Virus record (IMG/VR): IMGVR_UViG_3300037674_000751
Location: 1 to 38,032 of that record
Origin: a virus
Length of the DNA stretch: 38,032 bases
Reading direction: 5' to 3' (one strand)
This document shows, piece after piece, positions 14,852 to 23,900 of this stretch. Each line of letters begins with the position of its first letter. Positions within the stretch are counted from its first letter, which is position 1. Under the pieces are notes generated by a model. That model searched no databases and was not told the DNA's origin. It saw nothing but the letters and a program-made list of their open reading frames with translations. Made by a program: the position numbers and the translations under genes.

Positions 14852-15022
14852 ATGAATTTAGTCGCCGCCTTAATAGTAATTCTTTTTCTATCTGGATGTA
14901 CAAGTACAATTAGATATATAAAGACGTGCGACACATATACAGGAGTCTCAATACACGGAAGTTCAAAAGATGAACTCGTAGAGAATGCAATACCACAACT
15001 CACCGTTACCTGCCCAATTTAA
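14852..15022 (+). CDS. Small lipoprotein, 56 aa
   Basis: MNLVAALIVILFLSGCTST is a lipoprotein signal peptide with lipobox LSGC (Cys16), leaving a mature peptide of about 41 residues with two more cysteines. No good Shine-Dalgarno is seen; AGTAAATA (14838-14845) resembles a late octamer and lies 6 nt before the ATG. The SET-domain gene starts inside its end. It could be an outer-membrane spanin-like or entry-exclusion lipoprotein; neither is proven. Confidence 0.6.
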   Translation: MNLVAALIVILFLSGCTSTIRYIKTCDTYTGVSIHGSSKDELVENAIPQLTVTCPI

Positions 15023-15494
15023 AAAATTTTGGTATAAGAAGAAATCCAAAGTACACGGGTCCGGTCTCTTTGCTAGTAAGCCTATTCCAAAAGGCACAAC
15101 AATTATAGAATACACAGGCGAGAAAGTTAAAAAGAAAATAGGTTATAAAAGAGCAGACAAACACCTTCCTAAAGTATGGATATTCGAATTAAGTCATCAT
15201 TATCTTATTGATGGCAAATTTCCACGAAACCACGCAAGACTAATTAATCATTCATGCGAACCAAATTGTGATATAAAAATTAAAAAAGATCATATTTGGA
15301 TATACGCAAAAAAAGATATTAATAAAAATAAAGAATTAAATTATAACTACGGCTATGATTATGATCGTGATGATATCCTTGATCATCCTTGTAAATGTGG
15401 CTCACCAAAATGTGTAGGCTATATTGTAGAACAAGACCAATGGCCTAAACTTAAAAAGTATTTGACAAAAGCCAAAAAAGAGTATACAGTATAA
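14985..15494 (+). CDS. SET-domain protein lysine methyltransferase
   Basis: 169 residues with the SET motifs in order: VHGSGLFASKPIPKG (substrate/AdoMet start), ARLINHSCEPNC (AdoMet-binding NHS, about residues 85-96), NKELNYNYGYDY (catalytic tyrosine region) and a post-SET zinc cluster PCKCGSPKCVGY. The protein is complete and could methylate lysine on a host or phage protein; the target is unknown. The start overlaps the lipoprotein end by 38 nt, the only in-frame ATG before the domain. A promoter for tRNA-Arg lies in its final codons. Confidence 0.9.
   Translation: MQYHNSPLPAQFKKFWYKKKSKVHGSGLFASKPIPKGTTIIEYTGEKVKKKIGYKRADKHLPKVWIFELSHHYLIDGKFPRNHARLINHSCEPNCDIKIKKDHIWIYAKKDINKNKELNYNYGYDYDRDDILDHPCKCGSPKCVGYIVEQDQWPKLKKYLTKAKKEYTV
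15462..15490 (+). promoter_or_regulatory. Sigma-70 promoter for tRNA-Arg (TTGACA-17-TACAGT)
   Basis: A perfect -35 at 15462-15467 and a weak -10 (TACAGT, 15485-15490) with 17-bp spacing, inside the end of the SET gene. The tRNA starts 8 nt after the -10, like the tRNA-Thr promoter. The -10 is only four of six matches. Confidence 0.5.
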
Positions 15495-15498
15495 AGAC

Positions 15499-15575
15499 GG
15501 ACCCGTAGCTCAGTTGGATAGAGCGTTGGTTTGCGGAACCAAAGGCCAGGAGTTCGAATCTCTTCGGGTCCGCCA
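15499..15575 (+). tRNA. tRNA-Arg (anticodon GCG)
   Basis: Cloverleaf: acceptor GGACCCG/CGGGTCC, D stem GCTC/GAGC, anticodon stem TTGGT/ACCAA around TTGCGGA (anticodon GCG), T arm AGGAG-TTCGAAT-CTCTT, discriminator G and encoded CCA. All stems pair. G34 instead of the usual A34 (inosine) reads CGC and CGU without TadA. Confidence 0.93.
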
Positions 15576-15610
15576 TAATGTAACACTATATAAGACTAGT
15601 AAGGAGTTAT

Positions 15611-15826
15611 ATGGATGATGCATTAGACAAAGAACACGCCGAAAATTTAAGTTATGAAAATGAAGTAACTTCAAGGCGAACTGTAACTATTCCGCTAAAG
15701 GAGTACGATCAGTTAAAAGAAGAACAACACTTTATTAAAGACAAAACATTGATAGATATTATAGACAATATTGAACGATTAGTTAGAGCTTTAAGAAAAC
15801 ATATAATTAGAAAGGATGTAACATAA
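15611..15826 (+). CDS. Hypothetical protein, 71 aa
   Basis: Not recognised. Highly charged, with an acidic first third and two helices (KEYDQLKEEQHFI and TLIDIIDNIERLVRALRKHI). AAGGAG (15599-15604) is a good ribosome binding site for ATG 15611. The stop TAA shares its last base with the next ATG (15826), so the two are translationally coupled. It follows tRNA-Arg by 35 nt and may be co-transcribed with it. Confidence 0.65.
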   Translation: MDDALDKEHAENLSYENEVTSRRTVTIPLKEYDQLKEEQHFIKDKTLIDIIDNIERLVRALRKHIIRKDVT

Positions 15827-16023
15827 TGTTAAAATGGATAATGATACCACTGATGACTATAGCAATAGTCGGATGTTCTCAAATTCCAAAAGAACCAGCA
15901 CTTGCTTTTGGTAAGAAGTGTGAAGTTACAGAAAATGGTACTGTAGTATCAAGTTCTGTATGGATTTACAGTAAAGAAGATGGTTTAAAAGCTACTGAAG
16001 AAGCCTGTCCAAAAATGGAATAA
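15826..16023 (+). CDS. Small lipoprotein, 65 aa
   Basis: Signal peptide MLKWIMIPLMTIAIVGC with lipobox IVGC (Cys17), then a mature chain of about 49 residues with two cysteines (Cys32, Cys61) that could pair. AAAGGATG lies 15811-15818 before the ATG. Sits under the same transcription unit as the 71-residue gene. Function unknown; possible envelope or exclusion role. Confidence 0.68.
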   Translation: MLKWIMIPLMTIAIVGCSQIPKEPALAFGKKCEVTENGTVVSSSVWIYSKEDGLKATEEACPKME

Positions 16024-16028
16024 AAAGG

Positions 16029-16057
16029 TTGACTTATTTGGATAACGATTGTATAAT
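16029..16057 (+). promoter_or_regulatory. Sigma-70 promoter (TTGACT-17-TATAAT)
   Basis: TTGACT at 16029-16034 preceded by GG, perfect TATAAT at 16052-16057, 17-bp spacing, before DNA ligase. Confidence 0.85.
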
Positions 16058-16092
16058 AGTATTATAACAATTAGGCACTGAGAGGCAAACAA

Positions 16093-17424
16093 ATGAGAAC
16101 ACAACCACAAGCAATAATAGAAAAGCTAGAAGCAGACAATTCACGTCTAGCTAAAGAATCCATTTTAAAAGACGCAATGAGTGAAGGACTAGATGAGTTC
16201 TTCGAAGGCGTAAAAATGTGTTTAGATCCTCTATACACATTCGGCGTTAAAAAAGTCCCCACAAAAGATACTGTTATCTCAGCTCAAGGCTGTGATTGGA
16301 AAGTATTCAAAGATTTAGCAGAAAAACTTAATAAACGAGAACTTACAGGTCATGCGGCACGTGATGCCATTGAACTAGTAATGAGTTCTGCAACCGCAGA
16401 ACAATGGAATGGTTTTTATCGTAGAATCCTAATCAAAGATTTACGTTGTGGTGTAAGTGAAAAAACTGTAAACAATGTTGCTAAGAAAAACGGATTTAAC
16501 AAATACGAAGTTCCAAGATTTACTTGCCAACTAGCACAAGACTCTGCAAAACACGAAAAGAAACTTACTGGTAGAAAAATGCTAGAAGTTAAATTGGACG
16601 GTGTAAGAGTTTTAACAATCGTTCGTAAAGATGGTAAGATAGAACAGTTTAGCAGAAATGGAAAACAGTTTATAAACTTTCAACATATTATTGACGAAAT
16701 TCAAACTGTCGTTACAAAGACTCCTCCGCCATATGATTTAGTTTTGGACGGAGAAGTAATGAGCGATAACTTCCAAGACTTAATGAAGCAGGTTCATCGC
16801 AAAAGTAACGTTACTGCTAAAGATGCCATTTTACATCTTTTCGATTTTATTCCATTAAAAGACTTCTTAGAAGGTGGCTGGGATAAACCACAAGAACAAC
16901 GAACACTAATGTTAAAGCATTGGTACGAAACGAATAAAGACGCCTTAGAGCACGTACAAGTGCTGGATCATGAGATAGTAGACCTAGAGACCCAGGCAGG
17001 ACAAAAAACGTACACAGACGTAAACAAAGCGGCTGTAGACGGTGGATACGAGGGTATCATGATTAAAGATCTAGATGCACCGTATGAATGTAAACGTTCT
17101 GCATATTGGTTAAAACTAAAACCATTTATTGAAGTAACTTTAAAAGTAGTTGCTGTTGAAGAAGGTACCGGACGAAACGAAGGACGTTTAGGTGCTGTAA
17201 TTGTTGAAGGAGAAGACGATGGATACAATTATCGCCTTAACTGTGGAAGCGGTTTTAGTGACAGTCAACGTGATAGTTACTGGGCTGAGCGTGATAACCT
17301 CATTAATGTTTTAGTCGAAATTAGAGCAGACGCTCGCACTCAATCACAAGATTCAGACACTTATAGTTTACGCTTTCCAAGATTCAAATGCTTTAGAGGA
17401 TTTGAATTGGGCGAAAAACTCTAA
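16093..17424 (+). CDS. ATP-dependent DNA ligase (T4 gp30-type)
   Basis: 443 residues. Motif I MLEVKLDGVR has the AMP-accepting Lys167, close to K159 in T4 ligase. LVLDGEVMSD is motif III-like, YEGIMIKDLDAPY motif IV, and SAYWLKLKPF motif V. An N-terminal helical domain (1-130), the adenylylation domain and a C-terminal OB-fold (ending RFPRFKCFRG) give the full T4-type ligase. It seals nicks in phage replication and repair. GAGAGGC (16079-16085) precedes the ATG. Single gene under its own promoter. Confidence 0.94.
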   Translation: MRTQPQAIIEKLEADNSRLAKESILKDAMSEGLDEFFEGVKMCLDPLYTFGVKKVPTKDTVISAQGCDWKVFKDLAEKLNKRELTGHAARDAIELVMSSATAEQWNGFYRRILIKDLRCGVSEKTVNNVAKKNGFNKYEVPRFTCQLAQDSAKHEKKLTGRKMLEVKLDGVRVLTIVRKDGKIEQFSRNGKQFINFQHIIDEIQTVVTKTPPPYDLVLDGEVMSDNFQDLMKQVHRKSNVTAKDAILHLFDFIPLKDFLEGGWDKPQEQRTLMLKHWYETNKDALEHVQVLDHEIVDLETQAGQKTYTDVNKAAVDGGYEGIMIKDLDAPYECKRSAYWLKLKPFIEVTLKVVAVEEGTGRNEGRLGAVIVEGEDDGYNYRLNCGSGFSDSQRDSYWAERDNLINVLVEIRADARTQSQDSDTYSLRFPRFKCFRGFELGEKL

Positions 17425-17442
17425 GAAAAAACTCACTTTTCC

Positions 17443-17470
17443 TTGCTTTTTATTTTCCTTGCTATATAAT
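17443..17470 (+). promoter_or_regulatory. Weak sigma-70 promoter (TTGCTT-16-TATAAT)
   Basis: Perfect -10 TATAAT (17465-17470), weaker -35 TTGCTT (17443-17448), 16-bp spacing. The pyrimidine-rich gap repeats CCTTGCT. It lies before the 434-residue gene. Confidence 0.55.
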
Positions 17471-17506
17471 AGCTAATGCATCAGACATTATCAAAGGAGA
17501 TAATAG

Positions 17507-18811
17507 GTGGCCCGAAGAATTAATCTTAGAGGAACTCCACGAAAGAAAAAAAGAATATCCCGAACAAGAGTTAAAGGGAACGAACCAGATCTCTCAAACG
17601 GTCTGAGCCTTTCTGCTGAAAAATTTCATCTAGCAAAATCTGCCGCAATGGATTTTTATCGTTACGACTATAAAAGTTCACATTACAAAACTTGGATATT
17701 AGAATACTGCAAGTCAAAAAAGGAGTGGGCAGGCAAGGCTACGGTTATAAGTAAAAATCCAGACTGGCGTTTCAACGGCACTACTGGTTCTTTATGTAGA
17801 ATGTTAAATAGAGGTATGCCGGACATTCATCCAGACGGACAGGCATATATAGATAGTATGCCGGGATTGATGGGGGAAAATAAAGCATCAACAGAATGGA
17901 TACATAAACAATTAAATCAATTGTTCACTGACGGGGAAAAAGTGATAGAAGAAAAGAAAAAAGAAGACGAAACTAAAGTAAAACTAGTAGGGGGTCCTAA
18001 GCCTACTATCCAAGAACGTATTCAACAACAAACATATATGCAATTAGACGCAATTGATTCTTGGCTTGAAAGTTGGGTTGATAATCCACACAAATTTAAT
18101 CCTAAAGGATTTAACTTTCGCAACCATTTTCTTGACGTTAAAACAACACAGGCTCATGCTAGAAGAATGATAGACTTTTATAAAGACGAAATAGCAGAGC
18201 TAAACGAATTGCTAAATCCTTTATCTAAAAAGCAACTAGCAACAATGACTGAGAAAGAGCAGGACTGGGCTGAACAACTTAAAGAGGCTTATTCATGTTA
18301 TGATAAAAAAGGGCTACAACTTAAATTAGATGGATTTAACAATTTTATGGGTGCATTAGGTGTAGTTATTGATACTGCTAAAGCTAATCGTAAAACACGC
18401 AAACGAGCACCACGTAGCAAAGAAAAGATAGTTTCTAAATTAAAGTATAAACGTCAGGATGATAAATTCCAACTAGCTAGTATTAATCCTATTGATATTA
18501 TAGGATGTGAAGAACTATGGGTGTTTAATGTTAAAACACGCAAGATGGGAAGATATATAGCTAATAGCATTGATCCGATGCACTTAGAACGTGAAGGAAC
18601 AGGATTAAGTGTTAAAGGCACAACTATTACAGGTTTTGCTATAGATACATCTATTCAAAAGACCCTTAGAAAGCCTGAAGAAAAAATTAAAGAATTTAAA
18701 GATTGTGGCAAGATTAAACTGCGTACATATATGGATAATATCAATGCAGTAGACATTAAACTCAACGGTAGGATCAATACCGATACTATTATTCTTAAGG
18801 CTGTAAGATAA
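17507..18811 (+). CDS. Conserved phage protein of unknown function, 434 aa
   Basis: Not recognised. GTG start at 17507 with AAGGAGA (17494-17500). The N-terminus is very basic (RKKKRISRTRVKG), the middle has coiled-coil-like helices (about 130-290), and the C-terminal ~150 residues (from KLKYKRQDDKFQL) look like a beta-rich domain with the phrase NPIDIIGCEELWVFNVKT. Basic N-terminus and coiled coil suggest a DNA- or RNA-binding or virion protein, but no motif proves it. The stop TAA (18809-18811) lies inside the late octamer of the next gene. Confidence 0.7.
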   Translation: MARRINLRGTPRKKKRISRTRVKGNEPDLSNGLSLSAEKFHLAKSAAMDFYRYDYKSSHYKTWILEYCKSKKEWAGKATVISKNPDWRFNGTTGSLCRMLNRGMPDIHPDGQAYIDSMPGLMGENKASTEWIHKQLNQLFTDGEKVIEEKKKEDETKVKLVGGPKPTIQERIQQQTYMQLDAIDSWLESWVDNPHKFNPKGFNFRNHFLDVKTTQAHARRMIDFYKDEIAELNELLNPLSKKQLATMTEKEQDWAEQLKEAYSCYDKKGLQLKLDGFNNFMGALGVVIDTAKANRKTRKRAPRSKEKIVSKLKYKRQDDKFQLASINPIDIIGCEELWVFNVKTRKMGRYIANSIDPMHLEREGTGLSVKGTTITGFAIDTSIQKTLRKPEEKIKEFKDCGKIKLRTYMDNINAVDIKLNGRINTDTIILKAVR

Positions 18812-18814
18812 ATA
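18807..18814 (+). promoter_or_regulatory. Late promoter octamer GATAAATA
   Basis: Seven of eight matches to TATAAATA. Its positions 3-5 are the upstream stop codon and the next ATG follows after 5 nt. With the T4 spacing, transcription would start exactly at the A of the ATG. Confidence 0.68.
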
Positions 18815-18819
18815 CTAGT

Positions 18820-19941
18820 ATGAGCACTAATGATATTAATGATTCAGAGATTCTAGCAGTAAAAAACGGACTTTTACAACTAGGAGAAGCAATTGAAACT
18901 ATTGCAAATAGGGAATTGCCAGCACCTGAGATTCTTAACAGAAGTCTTAGTGGTGACAAAATCCATGGCGGTAAAATCACTGCTTTTTCAAGTATAGGTA
19001 TTCGCGACGAAGCAACTAAACAAACTATTGTTATAAAAGATGATGGTTTGTATGCAGATAACATATCTGTTAGTAAACTTGTTGGTGATACTACTGTAGA
19101 AAATGATCTTAACGTAGGCGGAACAATTAAGGCTACTAAAATAGAAGTTAATGAAATATCAGCCGACGTTAGAAATGCAAGAACAACACCTTTAGTATTT
19201 GAATGTTCAGTAGATGACGCACCATACGGAAAAGGACTCTTCTGGACAGGATATGATCATACCAAGCAGTTGGTAATGAAGGGTGGAGAAGATCGTATTT
19301 GGTCTAGTGAAGATTTCGATCTTCATACTGGTCATGAATATAAAATCGGAAATATCACAGTATTAAGTGCTAGTGAATTAGGCCCGGATATAGAGACATC
19401 AAATTTAACTAAAGTAGGCACATTACGTAATTTAAAAACAGAAGGCAATCTTGTTATAGACCAATTTATCTTCTACGACGGAGATGGAATGCGGTTAGGT
19501 ATAGGCACAGATGCAGGTAACGGACAATTAAGTGTTGCCAGCAATGAAGTAGAGTTTATTGTTGAACCCGAATATGATTCAATCAATGTAGGAGCATATA
19601 CTACAAGTGATGTGAATCTAATTACCGACAATCAAACAAGAATTAAAATTAAAGCCAACAACAGAATTGAAGTTGGTGCTGACAGTGATGCAATTACTAC
19701 AGTTAAAGGTAGATTAGGAGTTGGAGTTAATAACCCTGATGTATGTTTCAGTACTTCGGGTCCTTTTAGATTTGAAAATAAAAAATTTGAAAACGGAACA
19801 GAAGCACCAAAAAATGGAATTTACACAAAAGGTGACATAGTTTGGAATAGCGAACCTCGTCCAACGGGATACGTTGGTTGGGTTTGTATTATAAACGGAA
19901 CACCAGGGGAATGGAAACCATTTGGTGTTATAGAGGGGTAA
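18820..19941 (+). CDS. Tail-fiber-like structural protein, 373 aa
   Basis: 373 residues rich in Gly, Asn, Thr and Ile with short repeating strands (for example KVGTLRNLKTEGNLVIDQF, NNRIEVGADSDAITTVKGR), typical of trimeric beta-helical phage fibers. The end GDIVWNSEPRPTGYVGWVCI... is a common tip found in marine phage structural proteins. No catalytic motif is seen. A late octamer 5 nt before the ATG fits a virion protein. N-terminal helix (IEAIETIANREL region) may be the attachment end. Receptor unknown. Confidence 0.8.
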   Translation: MSTNDINDSEILAVKNGLLQLGEAIETIANRELPAPEILNRSLSGDKIHGGKITAFSSIGIRDEATKQTIVIKDDGLYADNISVSKLVGDTTVENDLNVGGTIKATKIEVNEISADVRNARTTPLVFECSVDDAPYGKGLFWTGYDHTKQLVMKGGEDRIWSSEDFDLHTGHEYKIGNITVLSASELGPDIETSNLTKVGTLRNLKTEGNLVIDQFIFYDGDGMRLGIGTDAGNGQLSVASNEVEFIVEPEYDSINVGAYTTSDVNLITDNQTRIKIKANNRIEVGADSDAITTVKGRLGVGVNNPDVCFSTSGPFRFENKKFENGTEAPKNGIYTKGDIVWNSEPRPTGYVGWVCIINGTPGEWKPFGVIEG

Positions 19942-19945
19942 CATC

Positions 19946-20281
19946 ATGAAACTTAATTTATCGGCCAGGTTATGGTCATGGACTGGGCGAATACTTCCAC
20001 TAACTGCATTACTACTAGTAATTCTTTTAGTTACAGTTGACGCTCGCGAATGGCTTGATTATCTTTTAATAGCAATTGCAACAACATTTGGAACTATCGC
20101 ATTCTTTTGGTGGTGGTGGGTTGTTGACGCAATTCGTAATCTTAATAAATTCTTTACTGAAAGTTATGATAGGTTTGGAGAGATCCAAGGACACTTACGT
20201 GAAATTAAAAAAGACGTACATGAGGTCAAAGCCAGTCATGAAACTCAGTTAAAAGCACTTAGAAAAAAGTCTAGAAAGTAA
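19946..20281 (+). CDS. Two-transmembrane protein with coiled-coil tail, 111 aa
   Basis: Two membrane helices (about residues 14-32 and 39-60, with WWWWV at the end of the second) and a long amphipathic helix to the C-terminus (FGEIQGHLREIKKDVHEVKAS). Basic start and basic end. GAGGGG (19933-19938) overlaps the end of the fiber gene. Could be a holin-like or host-membrane protein; the long cytoplasmic coiled coil is unusual for a holin. Confidence 0.7.
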   Translation: MKLNLSARLWSWTGRILPLTALLLVILLVTVDAREWLDYLLIAIATTFGTIAFFWWWWVVDAIRNLNKFFTESYDRFGEIQGHLREIKKDVHEVKASHETQLKALRKKSRK

Positions 20282-20285
20282 TCCT

Positions 20286-20720
20286 ATGAAAAAACTTTTA
20301 ATGGTACTATTGTGCCTGTTTATATCCTCGCCAGTATACGCTAATAGCTGGAAAGACTATATTACTTCGCCTAAAAAAGACGTAGATCCTACTACCATGT
20401 TTTCAAGTAAACTTGATTTCTTTCAGCACATGGCGTTTTGGAATACCCAAGAACTTCCACATACTCTTACTACCTATATGGACCTTGATAAAAATGGAAC
20501 TATAGATGAAGCATGGGCATTTACTATCAAAAATGAATTTAAATTACCTAACTGTGATATGAAATCAGAGCCTGAAGAAAAGAAAGGCACAATGACATTT
20601 TCAACGTGCCACGCTAACGAGGCAAAAGATCCATATTTTTATATTGTAACTTCTAAAGGATGGGTATGCTATACTTGTCCACTTCTATATATAGCAAAAG
20701 ACCAGATTAGGTCAGTTTAA
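20286..20720 (+). CDS. Secreted hypothetical protein, 144 aa
   Basis: Signal peptide MKKLLMVLLCLFISSPVYA with cleavage after Ala19. The mature part has DLDKNGTIDEAWAF (about residues 62-75), which looks like an EF-hand-like calcium loop, and four Cys that may form disulphides (CDMKSEP, STCHAN, GWVCYTCP). Periplasmic location is likely. Weak Shine-Dalgarno. The stop overlaps by 4 bp with the reverse-strand gene stop at 20717. Function unknown. Confidence 0.7.
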   Translation: MKKLLMVLLCLFISSPVYANSWKDYITSPKKDVDPTTMFSSKLDFFQHMAFWNTQELPHTLTTYMDLDKNGTIDEAWAFTIKNEFKLPNCDMKSEPEEKKGTMTFSTCHANEAKDPYFYIVTSKGWVCYTCPLLYIAKDQIRSV

Positions 20721-20953
20721 GTTTTTGGATTATCTGATTTAACTTTGGCTATTCTTGCTTTCCAAGAATCTATATCATGATAAATTTCGTCTAACTGGTC
20801 GCCTATACTTCCGTAGCTAGACACTCTAGAAACTCTCCAAGCATCTGCATCAATCTTAGCTTGTATTTTTGCACGTGAAGTATTTAGAGTAGCTTGTTCT
20901 TCGTCAGTTACCTCACTGACTACACCATTTACCATTTTCTTTTCATTTGCCAT
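20717..20953 (-). CDS. Tail-fiber assembly-type protein, 78 aa
   Basis: 78 residues on the reverse strand, 10 nt after the giant fiber, with a ribosome binding site AAGGA just before its ATG. The N-terminal half has helices with charged residues. The end SYGSIGDQLDEIYHDIDSWK carries the GDQLDE motif found in XkdW-like and tail-fiber assembly or base proteins of phages. Same operon as the fiber suggests a chaperone or cap. Not proven. Confidence 0.7.
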   Translation of the reverse strand: MANEKKMVNGVVSEVTDEEQATLNTSRAKIQAKIDADAWRVSRVSSYGSIGDQLDEIYHDIDSWKARIAKVKSDNPKT

Positions 20954-20963
20954 ATCTTTTTCC

Positions 20964-23900
20964 TTATGCCATACCTAATAATTTAAAAGTTCCAGAGTCA
21001 AACGTGCCGCTAAATTTTTCTATTTTTAAATCAGTGAAAGTTGTAACATCACAAATTCCAGACCACAGAATTGCTCCCTCACCGTCATCCCTTGAAACTC
21101 CTTGTCCGTTACAAATCACATTGGACGTTGTTAAATCAAAATCTAGCCAGCCGCTCATTATTATCGGGTCAAACCATACAACATGAGAAGTCAAAATAAG
21201 ATATTCTCCAGTGCTAAACGTTGTACTGTTTGCGTGTCTATCATAAGATGTTGTAGTATTGTCAAACATCGCTATTACGTTTTGGGACCATGTATCATCA
21301 CTTGTGAACCCGTCATTACTTAACTTTAAGAAAGTATATTGAGCGTTACTATGAACAAGATCGCTTATTACTAATCGCACGGTGCTATAAGCAGAAAGAT
21401 CTAAACTTCCAAATGTCACTGATGTCACTGATGAAGATACAGTTTGAGTTTGAATTGCTGTCCAACCGCCACCGCCGCCACCGCCGGGAATAGTAATTGT
21501 TTTTGTTGTACCTGTACCACTAGCAGTAACACCTGTACCAACAAAATCTAATTTTGTTGCACCTGTTGTTAAATCACTACCTTCTTCAGCTACAGTTAAA
21601 CTACCACCAACTTTAGTATCAACGTATGTTTTAACTGCTTTTTCTGTTGGAATTGCCGTGTCACTATCACCTGACATATCAGTATCTGTACTAATCTCGT
21701 TAACTGAAGCGCCTGACGCCAATTCAATTTCACCTTCAATTTTTACGCCTTTACCTAGACCTTTAAATCTTAATTGTGGATCTATTGAATCAGTTATATT
21801 ATATTGTTGAATTCCACCTGCACCTACAGTTGGATGATTATCGTAATAACCAGCTACATACAGTTTCTTTCCGTCATCAGCAAAAAATATTGATCGTGTC
21901 CAATCACCCCATTCGTCTGACATACCTGTTTGTTGTCCGTTGTTGCCATTAGGATGATTACTACCAGCAATCATTATAGAATTTTGATATGGTGGATCTT
22001 GTTGTGTTATGTGTTCGTTTATAAGTCCTATTGGTACTGAAGTTGTAATATCATATTTGGTAGTCATTGTATAACCATAAATCATACCATCATTAGATAG
22101 ACCATGATTGAATAAGCCAAACCATCTCCATCCATCTTTACTAATCCACATATCAGTTAAATTATCATAACTGCCTGTTGAGTGTTCTCTAACAGTTAGG
22201 TAAGATTTTAAATATGTCTGTTCAAGGTTAAAATCTTCGTATTGTGTTAATGTAGAAATATCAAACGGTGTTGTCATTTCCCATTGTTTTATTGTTCGGG
22301 TTGACCGCATATAAAGAAATCTGCCGTCTTCACTTATCTTAAACTGTGATGCTGAATAACCATATAATGCTTCAGACCATTTATTATTAAATGTTGCTGA
22401 AGTAATATCCCAGGCTGAACTTAAATCATATTCAACAAGTTTATTTGCTGAATGATAAGTAGGTCCTGTACCACCACTATAAGATATACTTGCACCTGTC
22501 ATCATCCATAGTTTAGTACCATCAGGTTTAAAATGTATTCCACCTATACTAGTATCAGTATTAGCAAACACTCCACCGGCTCCAAGTGCATTAACTTGTC
22601 CTGAAACATCTAAAGAATTCGCAGGGGCTACAGTATTAGTAATTGTTGAAAGATCAAATGGTGTGCCTAAAGTATACTGAACAATACGCATATAGTCAGG
22701 TAAAGGACTATTACGATCAGCTTGAGGAGTATATAGTTTAGTACCATCAGGACTTATAACTATTCCACATAAGCGTGGAGAATAACTGTCATCTGGTTCA
22801 TCAGCTACTCCTGTTAATTCTACAAAATGACCAAAACTTGCATCTTGAAACTTATAAGGTGCAATTTGCATTTTCGTAGTATCACCAATCCAGAAAGAAC
22901 CTCCACCGTCAACATATAAATCTCTAATTTTCTTTTCAGCTGATCCTATGTCATACGTAGCATCTAGTGCCGGTATCATATGAGTCTTCATAGTACCATC
23001 TAAATTAATAGCACTATTAACACCATCAACTAGTACTGTTGAGTCATCACCAAATACAGACCCTGTAATATCTGTTTCAACATCTGTTACTGGTTCCCAT
23101 CTTGAATTTGCATTAACCCAAGTAAGTACTTGACCATCACTTGGTGCCGCATCATGTACATCAGTTAAACCACTTAAAGCTGAAGTATGAGCAGAGCCAG
23201 TAATTATAATATTACCTTCTGCATCAGATGCCGTTGTAACAGTTCCTGCTCCACTAAACTTAATTGATTCGCCACTATCGATTGTGCGTACAGTTGAATC
23301 ATCTGCGGCAACTTGTAATACGTTAACAAGATTTACTTGTAAACTACCTGAACCGTTATCTCTTAAAATTGTGCTACCTAAATGAAGACTTGCACCATCT
23401 AAGTATAAATCTCTAAATTTGTGTGTTGCACTTCCTAAATCGTAAGCAATATTTGTATCTGGAATTATATGTCCTGCTACAGTACCACTAATACTATTAG
23501 AAGTTACTATAGGATTACCATTAATTTCACCACCAGTTGAATCAACTGTAATTTTACCTGTACCTGTAATAGTAACTCTTTCCTTAGGTGGCCCACCAGT
23601 AGGATGTGTATAAATTGCAAGAGTATCTGTTAGTCCATTTGTACCTGTATACCTACCTATAATAACATTACCGTCTCCAGTATGTACAATACCACCAGCG
23701 TCGGTTCCTATGAATGTATTGTAATCACCTGTAGTAAGTTGAACACCTGCTTTTTCACCAACAAAGACGTTGCGTTCACCATCTAGAATTACTGCACCTG
23801 CTTCAGATCCTATTGCAACGTTACCAATTTGTGATGCATCGCTGGCACCTCTCAAAGCAAAATATCCTACTGCAACGTTATTACTTTGTTGAACTGAAGG

